Notes: generated by a model not told the origin, from the letters alone. Shown: positions 51,301 to 59,728, numbered from the stretch's first letter. The stretch is DNA of 64,000 nt from Megasphaera cerevisiae DSM 20462 (GCF_001045675.1 NZ_LEKT01000002.1:1-64000), one strand, 5' to 3'. Translations and numbers: made by a program.

Positions 51301-53044
51301 TCGGAGATAAAATAGTATTGGCATTAATCTGCCATGTATCTTGTACAAAAAAATTTTCCTTGCGGATAGACGCCCGTCCCACGGCTTGGCGGTTATTGCG
51401 GCGCAGATACTCTTCCTGGAAGGTCTGACCATTAAATTTAAGATTTCCCTGGCGGTAATAGTTATCCGCTAAAAACCGTGTTTGCAGATTATTAATCGGG
51501 TCATACACAATGCCTGATTCAGCCGCCAGCTGCTTGGAAAAATCATCATATTTCTTTTTTTCTTCAGGCGGCAACATAACATACCCCGATCCCACATTTT
51601 TATTTTGTAAATAATAGCTGTAAGATTCATAGGTAAAAGCCGGTGCCTGCGTCTTGGCATCATGGCGATCATAGCCATACCATTCATAGTCCTGATCATA
51701 CCGGGGAGCGCCGTTTTCCCATTCCATCTTATAATCATGAATGGTAGAGCTGGGGACGCCTGTATTCAGATCTACCTGTAAACTTTTGTCATAATCCCAG
51801 GGATCAATGGAACGAGTGTACGTGTCAGGGGCATTTTTGATCCGGCTGCCGCTCCCTTCTTCATAGGAATAGCCACCGCCATAGGTCAGCATGTGCTGAT
51901 CATTGACCTGTGTATTTGCGGTCGCCTTGAAATCATATTGCCGGTGGTCGATATCATCCAGATAATTCAAGATGTTTTTTCCTTCATAAATAGAAGTATT
52001 ATAGTCACTGGTCAGCCCGATATCGTTTTCCTTCAAGCGGGCATAGCTCATTTCTACTTTCCAATCCGTATTTCCCTGATTATTCCCGGTCCAAGCCAGA
52101 TTATACGAGTTGCGGTCAGCAGTGCGACGGAATTTCTGTACTGGTTCCATTGGTGAGTTAGAATGTTTGATATCCCGTTTTAAATCTTCCGTATAGTGAT
52201 CGGCCTTGAAATCAAGAGTGTTGTGATCGTCAATATCATAACTCCCGGAAATACCGATGTTATCAGCCGTTCCATAATACCGCAAAGCATTATCAAAATT
52301 ATGAGGATGATCTAAAAATATACTCCCGACTGACACATCTTTAAAATTTTTCGAAAAAACAGGCATAATATCCCGCTTACTGCCATAGGCCATGAGCCTC
52401 AATTTCCCCATTTGTCCGGAATCAGCCCGGAGAAAGACGTTCTGATAGGGGAAGACGTCGCTGTTGCCCTTGACGCGGAGTCCTTCTACATTGGCCTCGA
52501 TTCCGGCGGTTTTCGCCGGCTTGCGGGTAATGATGTTGATGACACCGCCAATGGCGTCGGAACCGTATTTCGCCGACGCCGCCCCCTGGATGATCTCGAT
52601 GCGCTCCACGTTTTCCGTACCCTGGCGCAGGAGCTCATCGGCTGCGCCGTAGTATTTGGCAAAGTCCCCCATGACGGCCTGGCCGTCCACGAGGATCAGG
52701 GTGTGCCGCGGTTCGGCGCCGCGGATGGACACGCCAACACGGCCCATCGCGTCTACGGTCCGCGATACGCCTGTTTCACTGAATATGACATCCTCTACGG
52801 ATTTGGCTTGCTTCTTGACGATATCCTCCCGGGTAATGATGGTCGTCTGCTGGGATTCGAGCTTGGCTTCTTCTTTTGCCCGGTCCGCTTCCACGACGAC
52901 ATCCCGTGTCGTTACAAAATTATTGCCCCCCCCCCCCACTGGACTTTCTGCCGCCATGACGGGAGCCGTCAGCCACAGTGCGATGGCCCAGGACAGGCCG
53001 GCATACCAGGCACGTTGAGGCATTCTTGCTGCTGTATAGTTCAT
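48398..53044 (-). CDS. Giant TonB-dependent receptor fused to a second porin-like barrel, with a poly-G switch
   Basis: A 1548-residue outer-membrane protein. It has a signal peptide (residues 1-31, ending VMA) and a TonB-box-like TTRDVVVEAD (~44). A plug follows (~60-170: SVEDVIFSETGVSRT, RGAEPRHTLILVDGQ, ERIEIIQGAASAKYGSDAIGGVINIIT), then a 22-strand-type receptor barrel that ends near residue 910 (VYKFGVNMKVGY). After a linker, a second ~600-residue beta-rich domain resembles Negativicutes porins (DYQARWNV..., KWDFSVGRLTEPMG, FAARGDNAAVSLDYG) and ends in TRIQMTYKF, an outer-membrane C-terminal signature. Ordinary receptors have 650-950 residues. Twelve G in a row (52926-52937) fall at codons 36-40; the present count keeps the frame open. 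The ATG at 53044 follows GGAGA. The ligand is unknown. Confidence 0.88.
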   Translation of the reverse strand: MNYTAARMPQRAWYAGLSWAIALWLTAPVMAAESPVGGGGNNFVTTRDVVVEADRAKEEAKLESQQTTIITREDIVKKQAKSVEDVIFSETGVSRTVDAMGRVGVSIRGAEPRHTLILVDGQAVMGDFAKYYGAADELLRQGTENVERIEIIQGAASAKYGSDAIGGVINIITRKPAKTAGIEANVEGLRVKGNSDVFPYQNVFLRADSGQMGKLRLMAYGSKRDIMPVFSKNFKDVSVGSIFLDHPHNFDNALRYYGTADNIGISGSYDIDDHNTLDFKADHYTEDLKRDIKHSNSPMEPVQKFRRTADRNSYNLAWTGNNQGNTDWKVEMSYARLKENDIGLTSDYNTSIYEGKNILNYLDDIDHRQYDFKATANTQVNDQHMLTYGGGYSYEEGSGSRIKNAPDTYTRSIDPWDYDKSLQVDLNTGVPSSTIHDYKMEWENGAPRYDQDYEWYGYDRHDAKTQAPAFTYESYSYYLQNKNVGSGYVMLPPEEKKKYDDFSKQLAAESGIVYDPINNLQTRFLADNYYRQGNLKFNGQTFQEEYLRRNNRQAVGRASIRKENFFVQDTWQINANTILSPIIRFDHSSLFGSNISANMGMTHNLGGNVHRRLKANFGTGYTEPGMGELYYNWEMYGGNPVMLGISKLGWYWAGNPDLKPEESVNMDLSIEGENANTYARAGIFYNRIRNYMTTYFTGSLMDFSPGLTEDTPLGSMKFASAPDMIYSFKNIGKAEITGFQASVEQKLGSHWKAKLGYAWLHAINKSDPDMPRQLLDKPQHKIDIGISYDDIQSGWSGSLWGDYYINMLDSNSIAGNGNYMISSIDPDDKNKSIIKYFFAENGKQTYEKKTFGIWNVIVQKKMSKDSLVYFGVDNLFNHHDDDRALQERVYKFGVNMKVGYNGTKKQEDKKAVVTNAVAGSVVVEKNVQRDTFITAPFEVNKKPGVELIGDYQARWNVHGGTDKPVATVTTTTHVGDAAKNMLDQKGHGFEQRLRLGFDARIGDNTNVTVLGSAAGMSGVDTKHDVSDSKGLNHQRLDTIDVTQHANKWDFSVGRLTEPMGVTGYWFGKEYDGGRAVWTSGKNQVRLGYGDFSSSTGISDSAYTHATKQTFYRNPTLSEFVGLEVKISGTKKEVIVSDSGSNVNFFQQLKAAKTPTEQLAVVKKLYDLSHAAYGDYVRDDWTGEYRPKTPVVSYVYEKDGQEYTDTTGISYAASQQLSNISYNNGSPLQGDGAAYLKNWWETNETIIVDNLTERAKTACEKNGYTFKGLVESKEDIYTDLIDRNLGEKSGSIFYKDEDGKDVFILVSGVAASYFDTLVSNLNMFTEDRSTLPRVELGKVIGAVIKVTGTVLQKDTIPAIERAAYIQAKHSFSPDFGVMAWYLRSTGDDNHSFAAARGDNAAVSLDYGQNRTDFARYMNGHTIYENHEAGNSTFDFGGRASGGTPHFWVARVDIGKSDTDRPGSWNAFADYKYFQHGSFFGGNGTEGVPDRYLDGIKSFTVGGGYVPAKDILLEAFYTFDAKGIGKRDTLYGSENFSLGDYTRIQMTYKF
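52926..52937 (-). repeat. 12-nt poly-G tract in the receptor gene
   Basis: Twelve consecutive C on the plus strand (G in the gene), right after the signal-peptide codons. Loss or gain of a base would shift the frame and stop translation early, so slipped-strand mispairing could switch the receptor on and off. The current length is in frame (Val-Gly4-Asn-Asn). Confidence 0.8.
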
Positions 53045-53201
53045 AAGGCATCTCCATTTCCACATAGTATCTATTTTCGATACCAGTAATCATTTTCTGT
53101 TTGCCATTATATCAAATACAGCCCAATCCTTCTACTCCATTCGGACATAAAAATGATCCGTTTGGACATTTTTTCAAAATAGCACAGAGAGAATATACTT
53201 T

Positions 53202-53357
53202 TTATGCTGTTTTTTGTCTGTTTTGAGAAGATGGATTTTTATGATTTCTGCATTTTGGGTGCTCTGCGTAAGAACGGGCGCCTATGGGTCCCTGCATCAT
53301 ATGCCGGCGAAGGTGTTCATGCGCCTGACAAATGAGTTGTCTTGCAGAAATAGTCAT
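53202..53357 (-). CDS. Small basic protein of unknown function upstream of the receptor
   Basis: A 51-residue frame starting MTISARQLICQAHEHLRRHM and ending NPSSQNRQKTA. It has AAAGGAG 10 nt before the ATG, 2 cysteines and 5 histidines, and no hydrophobic segment. It sits 157 bp upstream of the receptor start, in the same direction. I do not recognise a family. The good ribosome-binding site favours a real gene, but the length leaves it uncertain. Confidence 0.35.
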   Translation of the reverse strand: MTISARQLICQAHEHLRRHMMQGPIGARSYAEHPKCRNHKNPSSQNRQKTA

Positions 53358-53643
53358 AATAGGTTTCTCCTTTAAAACAAAATACGTTACATTAAAATAA
53401 AATGAAAATCAGATTAGAATACGATTGAAATACCCGGTATAACAGAAAACACCCCAGACCCATGGGTCCAAGGCATTTTCTGCGTACGGTATACGTATCA
53501 TATGTATTCCGGCGTTTCAACTTGACGTGTCATGATCCGCCTATCTTTCAACGATACCAGATCACCGCCGGCCGTGGCTTTATCCAGGCCGTCTTTGGAA
53601 TGCTGTGCGGTACAAGCCGTGTATCTGATTCGAGATATCTGCA
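53358..53643. other. Gap between M20 hydrolase and the small frame
   Basis: An AT-rich part (53380-53440) followed by a more G-C-rich part. No hairpin with a T-run, no convincing gene and no clear promoter were seen. Confidence 0.3.
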
Positions 53644-54789
53644 TCAATATGTATCTTTGAGTTTGTCTACGGCTCTGACGGCCAATTCGGACATGTACCC
53701 GGCTGCCGGATACAGCGCTGCCGGATCTACTTGAAATTTAGGGTTGTGATTGGGATAGGAATGACCGGTGCCGACATAGACAAAAAAACCTTTCACTTTT
53801 TCATAGTAAAACGCAAAGTCTTCGCCGCCTAAAGAAGGGGCCATCGCCGCCAGCCCAAATTGCTGCTCTGCGGCAACCTTTTTGGCGAATTCTCCCCAAT
53901 CCGCATCATTGTCGAGCGCCGGCGGACCGGGTGTCCACCGCACCTCCGCCGAGACGCCGTAGGTCTGCGCCACGGTTTGAGCCATATCCGTAAGCCGCTG
54001 TTTGATACGGACCCGTTTGCCGGCTGTCATGGTCCGTGTCGTCCCTTCCAGAAAAGCCGATTCGGGAATAACATTCCAGTTGTTCCCGCCGGCAATGTGG
54101 GTAACGCTGATGAGATTGGCCGCGAAGGGATCCATATTGCGGCTGACGACGGTCTGGACGGCACCGACAAAGGCAGCGGCAGCTACAATGGGATCTATGC
54201 CTTTTTCCGGGTGAGCCGCATGGGTTCCCTTGCCATGGAAGGTGACCGCAAAGGCGTCCACGGCGGCCATGACAGGGCCATAGGCAAAGCCCAGGGTCCC
54301 GACATCCAGCAAGGGCGTGCAATGCAGGCCGAAAATCGTATCCATATCATCAATGATCCCCGTCTGGACTATCTTCAGCGCCCCGCTCGGTCCTTCTTCG
54401 GCAGGCTGAAAAATAAGCCGGATCGTACCGTGGATATCTTGTTCCCGCTGCTGCAAAAGGAACGCTGTCCCCAGGATCGTGGCAATATGGAAATCATGAC
54501 CGCAGGCATGCATACAGCCCGGGTGTTCAGAGCGGTATGGAAGCTCCGTTTCTTCCGTGACAGGCAGGGCGTCAATATCACACCGCACGCCAACAAAGGG
54601 CGGCTGTCCCGTACCGATTTCAGCTACCAGACCCGTTTCCAGGGGCAGCTTCAGTATGCGGATTCCGGCAGCCTCCAGATTTTCCCTGATATGCCTTGTC
54701 GTTTCAAATTCATGAAAGGATAGTTCCGGATGCTTATGAAACCAGTAAAACTCATTAATCATTTTTTCCTGAATGATATTTTTTTCCAA
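53644..54789 (-). CDS. M20 family amidohydrolase
   Basis: A 381-residue amidohydrolase of the N-acyl-amino-acid/hippurate hydrolase type. Metal motifs are GCMHACGHDFHIATILG (~95), FQPAEEGPSGA (~130) and GLHCTPLLDVG (~158); GGEDFAFYYEKVKG (~322) holds the C-terminal metal region. It is related to but distinct from the enzymes at 7120 and 28707. It has its own 297-bp upstream gap and the receptor region downstream. Confidence 0.9.
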   Translation of the reverse strand: MEKNIIQEKMINEFYWFHKHPELSFHEFETTRHIRENLEAAGIRILKLPLETGLVAEIGTGQPPFVGVRCDIDALPVTEETELPYRSEHPGCMHACGHDFHIATILGTAFLLQQREQDIHGTIRLIFQPAEEGPSGALKIVQTGIIDDMDTIFGLHCTPLLDVGTLGFAYGPVMAAVDAFAVTFHGKGTHAAHPEKGIDPIVAAAAFVGAVQTVVSRNMDPFAANLISVTHIAGGNNWNVIPESAFLEGTTRTMTAGKRVRIKQRLTDMAQTVAQTYGVSAEVRWTPGPPALDNDADWGEFAKKVAAEQQFGLAAMAPSLGGEDFAFYYEKVKGFFVYVGTGHSYPNHNPKFQVDPAALYPAAGYMSELAVRAVDKLKDTY

Positions 54790-55086
54790 TCACTTGTCCT
54801 TCTCTCTGTGCGGCTTTTTCCGTCATGCCAACAGGCAGGCAGCGACAGGCCGTTTGTATTCCTATTGAGGCTACTTCAATAGTTGACCATATGGTACACT
54901 GTCCCCGCCGCCGGGTCAAGCATTGCAAGGTGAAAAAAGTCTAAAATATACATGATTCGTTATTTTTTTGTATTTTTATATTTATTTTTTATTATTTTTC
55001 CTATCTTCCCATATTTTTGATATACTTATCATATAGATACTATTCTCGTGCAGCATTGCTGCAATCGTAAAACCGGGTGACATTCT
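54790..55086. other. Divergent gap between M20 hydrolase and MFS exporter
   Basis: It holds a dyad around ACCATATGGT (54886-54895), within GTTGACCATATGGTACAC (54882-54899), that may be an operator. The rest is AT-rich; TATACT and TACTAT elements near 55021-55050 may belong to the MFS promoter, but the -35 is unclear. Confidence 0.35.
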
Positions 55087-56421
55087 ATGACGACAGAAAA
55101 ACGTATTTTCTACTCTATTTGCCTGATCAGCTTCATCGGGCCGTTTCTTTCCACCTCCCTTACCATCGCTATGCCGATTATGGCCGGCGAATTTGCCGTC
55201 CCGCCGGATCAGATGAGCTGGGTCGTGACGGCTTTTCTCATTACAACGGCAGCTGCCTTGCTGCCCTTGGGCAAGGTATCCGATATTCACGGGCGGCGCC
55301 GGACCTATGCCGCTGCCCTGACCGGCTTTGGCATCAGTGCGGCAGCGGCGGCCCTGACGCCGTCTCTGGCCATCCTCATAGGGCTGAATATGCTGCAGGG
55401 CATTTTCCTGGCCGCTATCTATGTATCTTATATGCCCCTGCTGCTGGCTACTACAGACGAATCCCGTCAGGGACGCGTACTGGGTGTCGCTGTATCCATG
55501 ACGTATCTGGGCATGTCGCTGGGACCCGTCATCGGCGGCATTATCACTCAATTCATCGGCTGGCGTTTTATCTTCGGCCTGTCTGCAGGCGGCATTGCCA
55601 TAAGTTATGCGCTGATACGCCCGGTCCGGCAGGAATGGTACGCCCACGGCTCACCGTTTGTCAACATTGTCAGTTCTGCACTATCCACTGCCGGCATCGT
55701 GCTGTTTCTCTGCGGCTTGTCTTTGTATGCCGAAAATCATCTGCTGCTGTGGCTCGGACTGCTTTTCCTGGTCTTATTTTTATTCCATGAAAGCCGTTCT
55801 TATCATCCGCTGCTGCCTTTGTATATTTTCCGCAACCTTACGTTTACCATGTCCAATCTGGCTTCATTGATCCAATATAGCGCGACCTACGCCGTTTCAT
55901 TTCTTTTATCCTTATATTTACAGATCATTGCAGGGCTGCCGCCTGCTACCTCCGGCTTGATTCTGCTGGCTCAGCCGGTAATCATGGCGGTCTTGTCACC
56001 CAAAGCCGGCGAATTGTCTGACCGCTACGGCCCCCGCTACATCGCATCTGCCGGCCTGGCTCTGACGACGGCAGGCCTGACCTGCTTTGCTTTGCAGCCT
56101 CGCTTATCCATTCCGGCAGCGGTCTTTTTTCTGCTGCTGATCGGCCTCGGCGCCGCATTATTCGGCGCCCCCAATAACAGCGCTATCATGAGTTCCGTTA
56201 AGCCGGCCTATCACGGCACGGCCGCCAGCATGCTGGCGCTGGCCCGCAATCTGGGACAGGCCGTCAGTATGGCTGCCGTCACCTTGATTCTGACGCAGCA
56301 TACCCTCACGATCACGCCATATGAGGAGGCCGTCCATTCCGCTTTGCAGGTATCTTTCAGTCTTCTTGCCATACTGTGTTTTCTGGCTGTTTTTGCTTCT
56401 TTAGTACGAGGCAGAGCCTAG
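55087..56421 (+). CDS. MFS drug/proton antiporter (DHA2/EmrB-like)
   Basis: A 444-residue exporter. Motif WVVTAFLITTAAALLPLGKVSDIHGRR (~50-75) has the DHA2-type pairing before the GRR loop, and LGVAVSMTYLGMSLGPVIGG is the antiporter motif C region. It probably removes toxic compounds. The ATG follows GGGTGAC with a modest ribosome-binding site. Confidence 0.85.
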   Translation: MTTEKRIFYSICLISFIGPFLSTSLTIAMPIMAGEFAVPPDQMSWVVTAFLITTAAALLPLGKVSDIHGRRRTYAAALTGFGISAAAAALTPSLAILIGLNMLQGIFLAAIYVSYMPLLLATTDESRQGRVLGVAVSMTYLGMSLGPVIGGIITQFIGWRFIFGLSAGGIAISYALIRPVRQEWYAHGSPFVNIVSSALSTAGIVLFLCGLSLYAENHLLLWLGLLFLVLFLFHESRSYHPLLPLYIFRNLTFTMSNLASLIQYSATYAVSFLLSLYLQIIAGLPPATSGLILLAQPVIMAVLSPKAGELSDRYGPRYIASAGLALTTAGLTCFALQPRLSIPAAVFFLLLIGLGAALFGAPNNSAIMSSVKPAYHGTAASMLALARNLGQAVSMAAVTLILTQHTLTITPYEEAVHSALQVSFSLLAILCFLAVFASLVRGRA

Positions 56422-56523
56422 CGGCACCGGCTGCGTTTTACCAGGCTGTACCCATTTTATCGGAGATCGTATATAATAGATATATGTATTGCTTATTTTT
56501 TCTGATACAAGGAGGATATTCAT

Positions 56524-56952
56524 ATGAAAAAACAACTCGTCATCGGTGCTGTTATCGCTTCTCTTGCCGGTCTGGGCGGTACGGCGGCAACACAGGCCTT
56601 TGATTTCGGATCGATTTTAAAGGTAGGCGGTGTCACCGTTCTGGTCAATCAGTACGGCGATCAAATCAACACTTTTTTAAATAATCTGCTCATGAAAAAC
56701 GGCGTAGGAACAGACTACGCTACAAAAGTCGTACCTGTCCTCAGCGTCGGCACCGGCAAATATATCGGCGCCGTTCAGGTTGTCGGCCCGACAGAACAGG
56801 TAGAAAAGGTCAAAGCCGTAGGCCAGCTGGAGGGCGGCTTCAATAACATTGCCCGGGCCAAGGCGCTCATTCCGCTGGCTACGACGGATGTAACCAATCT
56901 CAGCCGTGTACAGGGCGTCGGTGTTTCAGCTATTATTGATCTGAAATTCTGA
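56524..56952 (+). CDS. Secreted protein of unknown function
   Basis: A 142-residue protein with a signal peptide (MKKQLVIGAVIASLAGLGGTAATQAF, cleavage after about residue 24). The mature part is rich in Gly, Val and Ala with a repeated hydrophobic rhythm and ends SAIIDLKF. No family is recognised. The ATG follows AAGGAGGAT. A Phe at the end hints at an outer-membrane or periplasmic location, but it is too short for a barrel. It stands alone, with a terminator behind it. Confidence 0.75.
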   Translation: MKKQLVIGAVIASLAGLGGTAATQAFDFGSILKVGGVTVLVNQYGDQINTFLNNLLMKNGVGTDYATKVVPVLSVGTGKYIGAVQVVGPTEQVEKVKAVGQLEGGFNNIARAKALIPLATTDVTNLSRVQGVGVSAIIDLKF

Positions 56953-56997
56953 TCGAGACCGACGCTGCTTTTATTCTAATCCACAGCCCATCAGGCG

Positions 56998-57050
56998 GAT
57001 CTCCTTCCTATCTCCCGAAGCGCATGCCCGGGAAGGAAGGGGATCTTTTA
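56998..57050 (+). terminator. Terminator of the secreted-protein gene
   Basis: GATCTCCTTCCT pairs with AGGAAGGGGATC across a G-C-rich inner loop, followed by TTTTATT. Confidence 0.7.
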
Positions 57051-57117
57051 TTACCTATTCCCTAATTGCTGGTGACGTGGTAGAATAATACCAACTTTTA
57101 CAGAGGAGGCAATTTTT

Positions 57118-58518
57118 TTGAAAATATACCAATCCATTACACCTGACATTATCAACGCATTAAAAGCGATTACCGGCCCGTCCTTCGTAAAGACCGATAA
57201 AGATATGCTGCTTCAATATCAGACAGATTATGAAACGAATCCCGCCATGTTCCATCTTCCCGAGGCGGCGGTCATTCCGGCTAATGCGGGGGAAATCGCA
57301 GAAATCATAAAGCTTGCCAACAAATACGATTTCCCCATTACGGTCCGCGGCGGCGGCACCAGCCTAGCCGACGGCGCCATCCCGGTATGCGGCGGCCTGG
57401 TGCTGTCCATGGAGCGGCTCAATAAGATTCTCGAGCTCAACGAAGACGGCATGTATATGACCGTGGAAGCCGGCGTTCGTACCGTCGATCTGCAGACAGC
57501 CGCCCGAAAAGCCGGTCTGCTCTATGCCGGCGATCCATCCAGCGCCGAAAGCTGTCTTATCGGCGGCAATCTGGCAACTAATGCTGGCGGACTCAAGGCC
57601 GTCCGCTATGGCGTGACGCGCAATCAGGTCTATTCGCTGGAGGTCGTCACGCCGACCGGCGACATCGTTCAGTGCGGCGGCACGCTGAAAAAATGCTCTA
57701 CCGGCTACAGTTTGGAGCAGCTGATAATCGGCAGTGAAGGCACGCTGGGCATTATTACCAAGGTAACGGTCAAGCTGATCCCGCTGGCGCCATACCGTTT
57801 TGATGTATTGGCCGTATACACAGATCCCCAAAAGGCCTTATATATGGTGCCGAAATTATTGAAGGCCGGCGTAGATCCGACCAGCGTGGAATATATGGAT
57901 AATTCCTACGTTCGTGACACAGCGGATTATTGCCATTATACAGATATGCCGCATTATGAAGACGGTATATATGTCATTATCACCGTCGAAACATTCCGTG
58001 AAGATGAGCTGGACGCCAAAATGGAATCGGTTTGCTCGATTTGTGAGGATTCCGGCGCTGTGGACGTGCTGGAAGCCGACGCCCGTATCTGGAATATGCG
58101 CCGCAATGTCCAAACGTCGTGTGAAATGATCAGCAAAGTATTTCTGACAGATGACGTCGTCGTGCCGGTCCATAAAATCGCCCCAACGATTGAGCATATC
58201 ATGAAAATCGGCGAAAGCTATCCTTTCCAGGTCAAAATCAACGCGCACATCGGCGACGGCAATCTGCATATCGTATTGTGCAAAATGGATATGGATGATG
58301 CTACATGGGATAAAAATGTCGAAGAATTTCATCAGCAGGTCTACCACTATGCCTACAGCGTCGGCGGCCGTCTGGCAGGCGAACATGGCATCGGCGCCAA
58401 GAAGTTGAAATACATGGAGGAATTTACACCATCCGGCGAACTACTGATCATGAAAACAATCAAACGCGCCATGGATCCTCAATTAATTCTCAACCCGGGC
58501 AAGCTGATCGACGCATGA
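57118..58518 (+). CDS. FAD-linked oxidase, GlcD/D-lactate dehydrogenase type
   Basis: A 466-residue flavoprotein. The FAD-binding part is at ~40-220 (ITVRGGGTSLADGAIPV, GDPSSAESCLIGGNLATNAGG, GSEGTLGIITKVTVKL) and the C terminus carries the substrate cap with HIGDGNLHIVLCK and GEHGIGAKKLKYM (metal/substrate histidines). In lactate fermenters the same family oxidises D-lactate with an electron-transfer flavoprotein; glycolate or 2-hydroxyglutarate are other options. Translation starts at TTG (57118-57120) after GAGGAGGC. No ETF genes are nearby. Confidence 0.88.
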   Translation: MKIYQSITPDIINALKAITGPSFVKTDKDMLLQYQTDYETNPAMFHLPEAAVIPANAGEIAEIIKLANKYDFPITVRGGGTSLADGAIPVCGGLVLSMERLNKILELNEDGMYMTVEAGVRTVDLQTAARKAGLLYAGDPSSAESCLIGGNLATNAGGLKAVRYGVTRNQVYSLEVVTPTGDIVQCGGTLKKCSTGYSLEQLIIGSEGTLGIITKVTVKLIPLAPYRFDVLAVYTDPQKALYMVPKLLKAGVDPTSVEYMDNSYVRDTADYCHYTDMPHYEDGIYVIITVETFREDELDAKMESVCSICEDSGAVDVLEADARIWNMRRNVQTSCEMISKVFLTDDVVVPVHKIAPTIEHIMKIGESYPFQVKINAHIGDGNLHIVLCKMDMDDATWDKNVEEFHQQVYHYAYSVGGRLAGEHGIGAKKLKYMEEFTPSGELLIMKTIKRAMDPQLILNPGKLIDA

Positions 58519-58564
58519 TTTTCTTGTTCTTTCCGGCAGCGGTGATATTTTCCGGTATTGCATA

Positions 58565-58593
58565 TTGACATAATTCCCAAGCCATGATAAGAT
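58565..58593 (+). promoter_or_regulatory. Promoter of the SAM-riboswitch/metQ transcript
   Basis: -35 TTGACA (58565-58570), 17-bp spacer, -10 TAAGAT (58588-58593), about 20 bp before the riboswitch. Confidence 0.8.
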
Positions 58594-58613
58594 ACATCTT
58601 AACTGAATACTGA

Positions 58614-58709
58614 TTTCATCAAGAGCAGTCGAGGGAATGGCCTTATGACACTGCGGCAACCCCCATACGGGATAGGTGCTACGTCCAGCGGAAAAATCCG
58701 GCAGATGAA
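58614..58709 (+). ncRNA. SAM-I (S-box) riboswitch
   Basis: Closing stem TTCATC (58615-58620) with GATGAA (58704-58709); inside are AAGAGCAGTCGAGGGAATGGCC, the CGGCAACC motif and GGTGCTACGTCC, all in the S-box order. It is followed by a terminator (58721-58752), so expression of metQ should fall when S-adenosylmethionine is abundant. It is one of the clearest RNA elements in the window. Confidence 0.93.
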
Positions 58710-58720
58710 CATATGTAAAA

Positions 58721-58752
58721 TCAAGCCGTCACCCGTTGACGGCTTTTCTTTT
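58721..58752 (+). terminator. Riboswitch-controlled terminator before metQ
   Basis: AAGCCGTCA (58723-58731) pairs with TGACGGCTT (58737-58745), followed by TTCTTTTT. It is placed between the aptamer and metQ, the standard S-box attenuation layout. Confidence 0.85.
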
Positions 58753-58837
58753 TATTACTTTACGGCCCGTTTTTTCGTATTCAGCTACTTCATTATTATT
58801 GCATTCACATATGCTACCAGAAGGGATTGATTGATTC

Positions 58838-59659
58838 ATGCATTCATCTATTAAAAAGCTGCTCGCTGCAGCTCTTATTACCACAACCTGCCTTTTCGCT
58901 GCCGGCTGCGGCAGTACCGGCAGCGACGGCGGACAGGACAAAAAGGAAGTTAAGGTAGGCGTAACGGCAGGGCCTCATGCGGAAGTCATGGAGGAAGTCG
59001 CTAAGGAAGCTGCCAAACAGGGGCTTACCATCAAGGTGGTCGAATTCAATGATTATGTACAGCCTAACAAGGCGCTTGCCGAAAAGGATCTGGATATGAA
59101 TTCCATGCAGCATCAGCCCTATCTGGACAACGTCATCAAAAAGGAAGGCTTGAAGCTGGTGTCCATCGGCAAAACGATCATTCTTCCTATGGCCGTCTAT
59201 TCTCATAAATATAAAAATATCAATGACGTGACTCCGGGGAGCAAGGTCACTATCCCCAATGATCCCACCAATGGAGCCCGGGCGCTTTTATTGCTGCAGC
59301 AGGCCGGTCTGATCAAATTGAAAAATGGCACGTCCGTCGACGCATCGGTTCCTGATATTACAGAAAACCCGAAAAACCTGCAATTCATCGAATTGGATGC
59401 CGCCCAGATTCCCCGTTCCCTTGATGATACGGATCTGGCCTGCGTCAATACCAATTATGCCATTCCGGCCGGCTTGAATCCGCAGAAGGATTCGCTCATC
59501 GTCGAAGATAAGAATTCCCCGTACGCGAATGTCATGGTCGTCCGGGAAGAAGATAAGGACAACCCGACTTATAAAAAGGTGCTCGAAATTTACCAGTCTG
59601 AACCCGTCAAAAAATTCATTCAGGATCATTTCCAGGGAACGATTCTGCCCGCATTTTAA
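58838..59659 (+). CDS. metQ: Methionine-binding lipoprotein MetQ
   Basis: The 273-residue periplasmic binding lipoprotein of the MetNIQ importer. The signal peptide ends in the lipobox FAAGC (Cys24), and the mature part has KVGVTAGPHAEVME and NSMQHQPYLDN, the NlpA/MetQ signatures. It is under a SAM-I riboswitch, which supports methionine as the ligand. No MetN ATPase or MetI permease follows; they must be elsewhere or the protein serves another importer. The start codon has only a weak ribosome-binding site. Confidence 0.92.
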   Translation: MHSSIKKLLAAALITTTCLFAAGCGSTGSDGGQDKKEVKVGVTAGPHAEVMEEVAKEAAKQGLTIKVVEFNDYVQPNKALAEKDLDMNSMQHQPYLDNVIKKEGLKLVSIGKTIILPMAVYSHKYKNINDVTPGSKVTIPNDPTNGARALLLLQQAGLIKLKNGTSVDASVPDITENPKNLQFIELDAAQIPRSLDDTDLACVNTNYAIPAGLNPQKDSLIVEDKNSPYANVMVVREEDKDNPTYKKVLEIYQSEPVKKFIQDHFQGTILPAF

Positions 59660-59678
59660 GACCGGCAGGTATACAAAA

Positions 59679-59727
59679 AGTCCCGTATCACCAGGCCAGC
59701 AGCCCAGGTGGTACGGGACTTTACTTT
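59679..59727. terminator. Terminator between metQ and rseC
   Basis: A 14-bp stem (AGTCCCGTATCACC, 59679-59692, with 59707-59720), followed by TTTACTTTATT on the plus strand. It lies between two convergent genes. Confidence 0.85.
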
Positions 59728-59728
59728 A

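Noticed and set aside
53462-53734. 90-residue plus-strand frame before the M20 gene
   Set aside because: Runs into the antisense of the M20 gene, with no ribosome-binding site or family.
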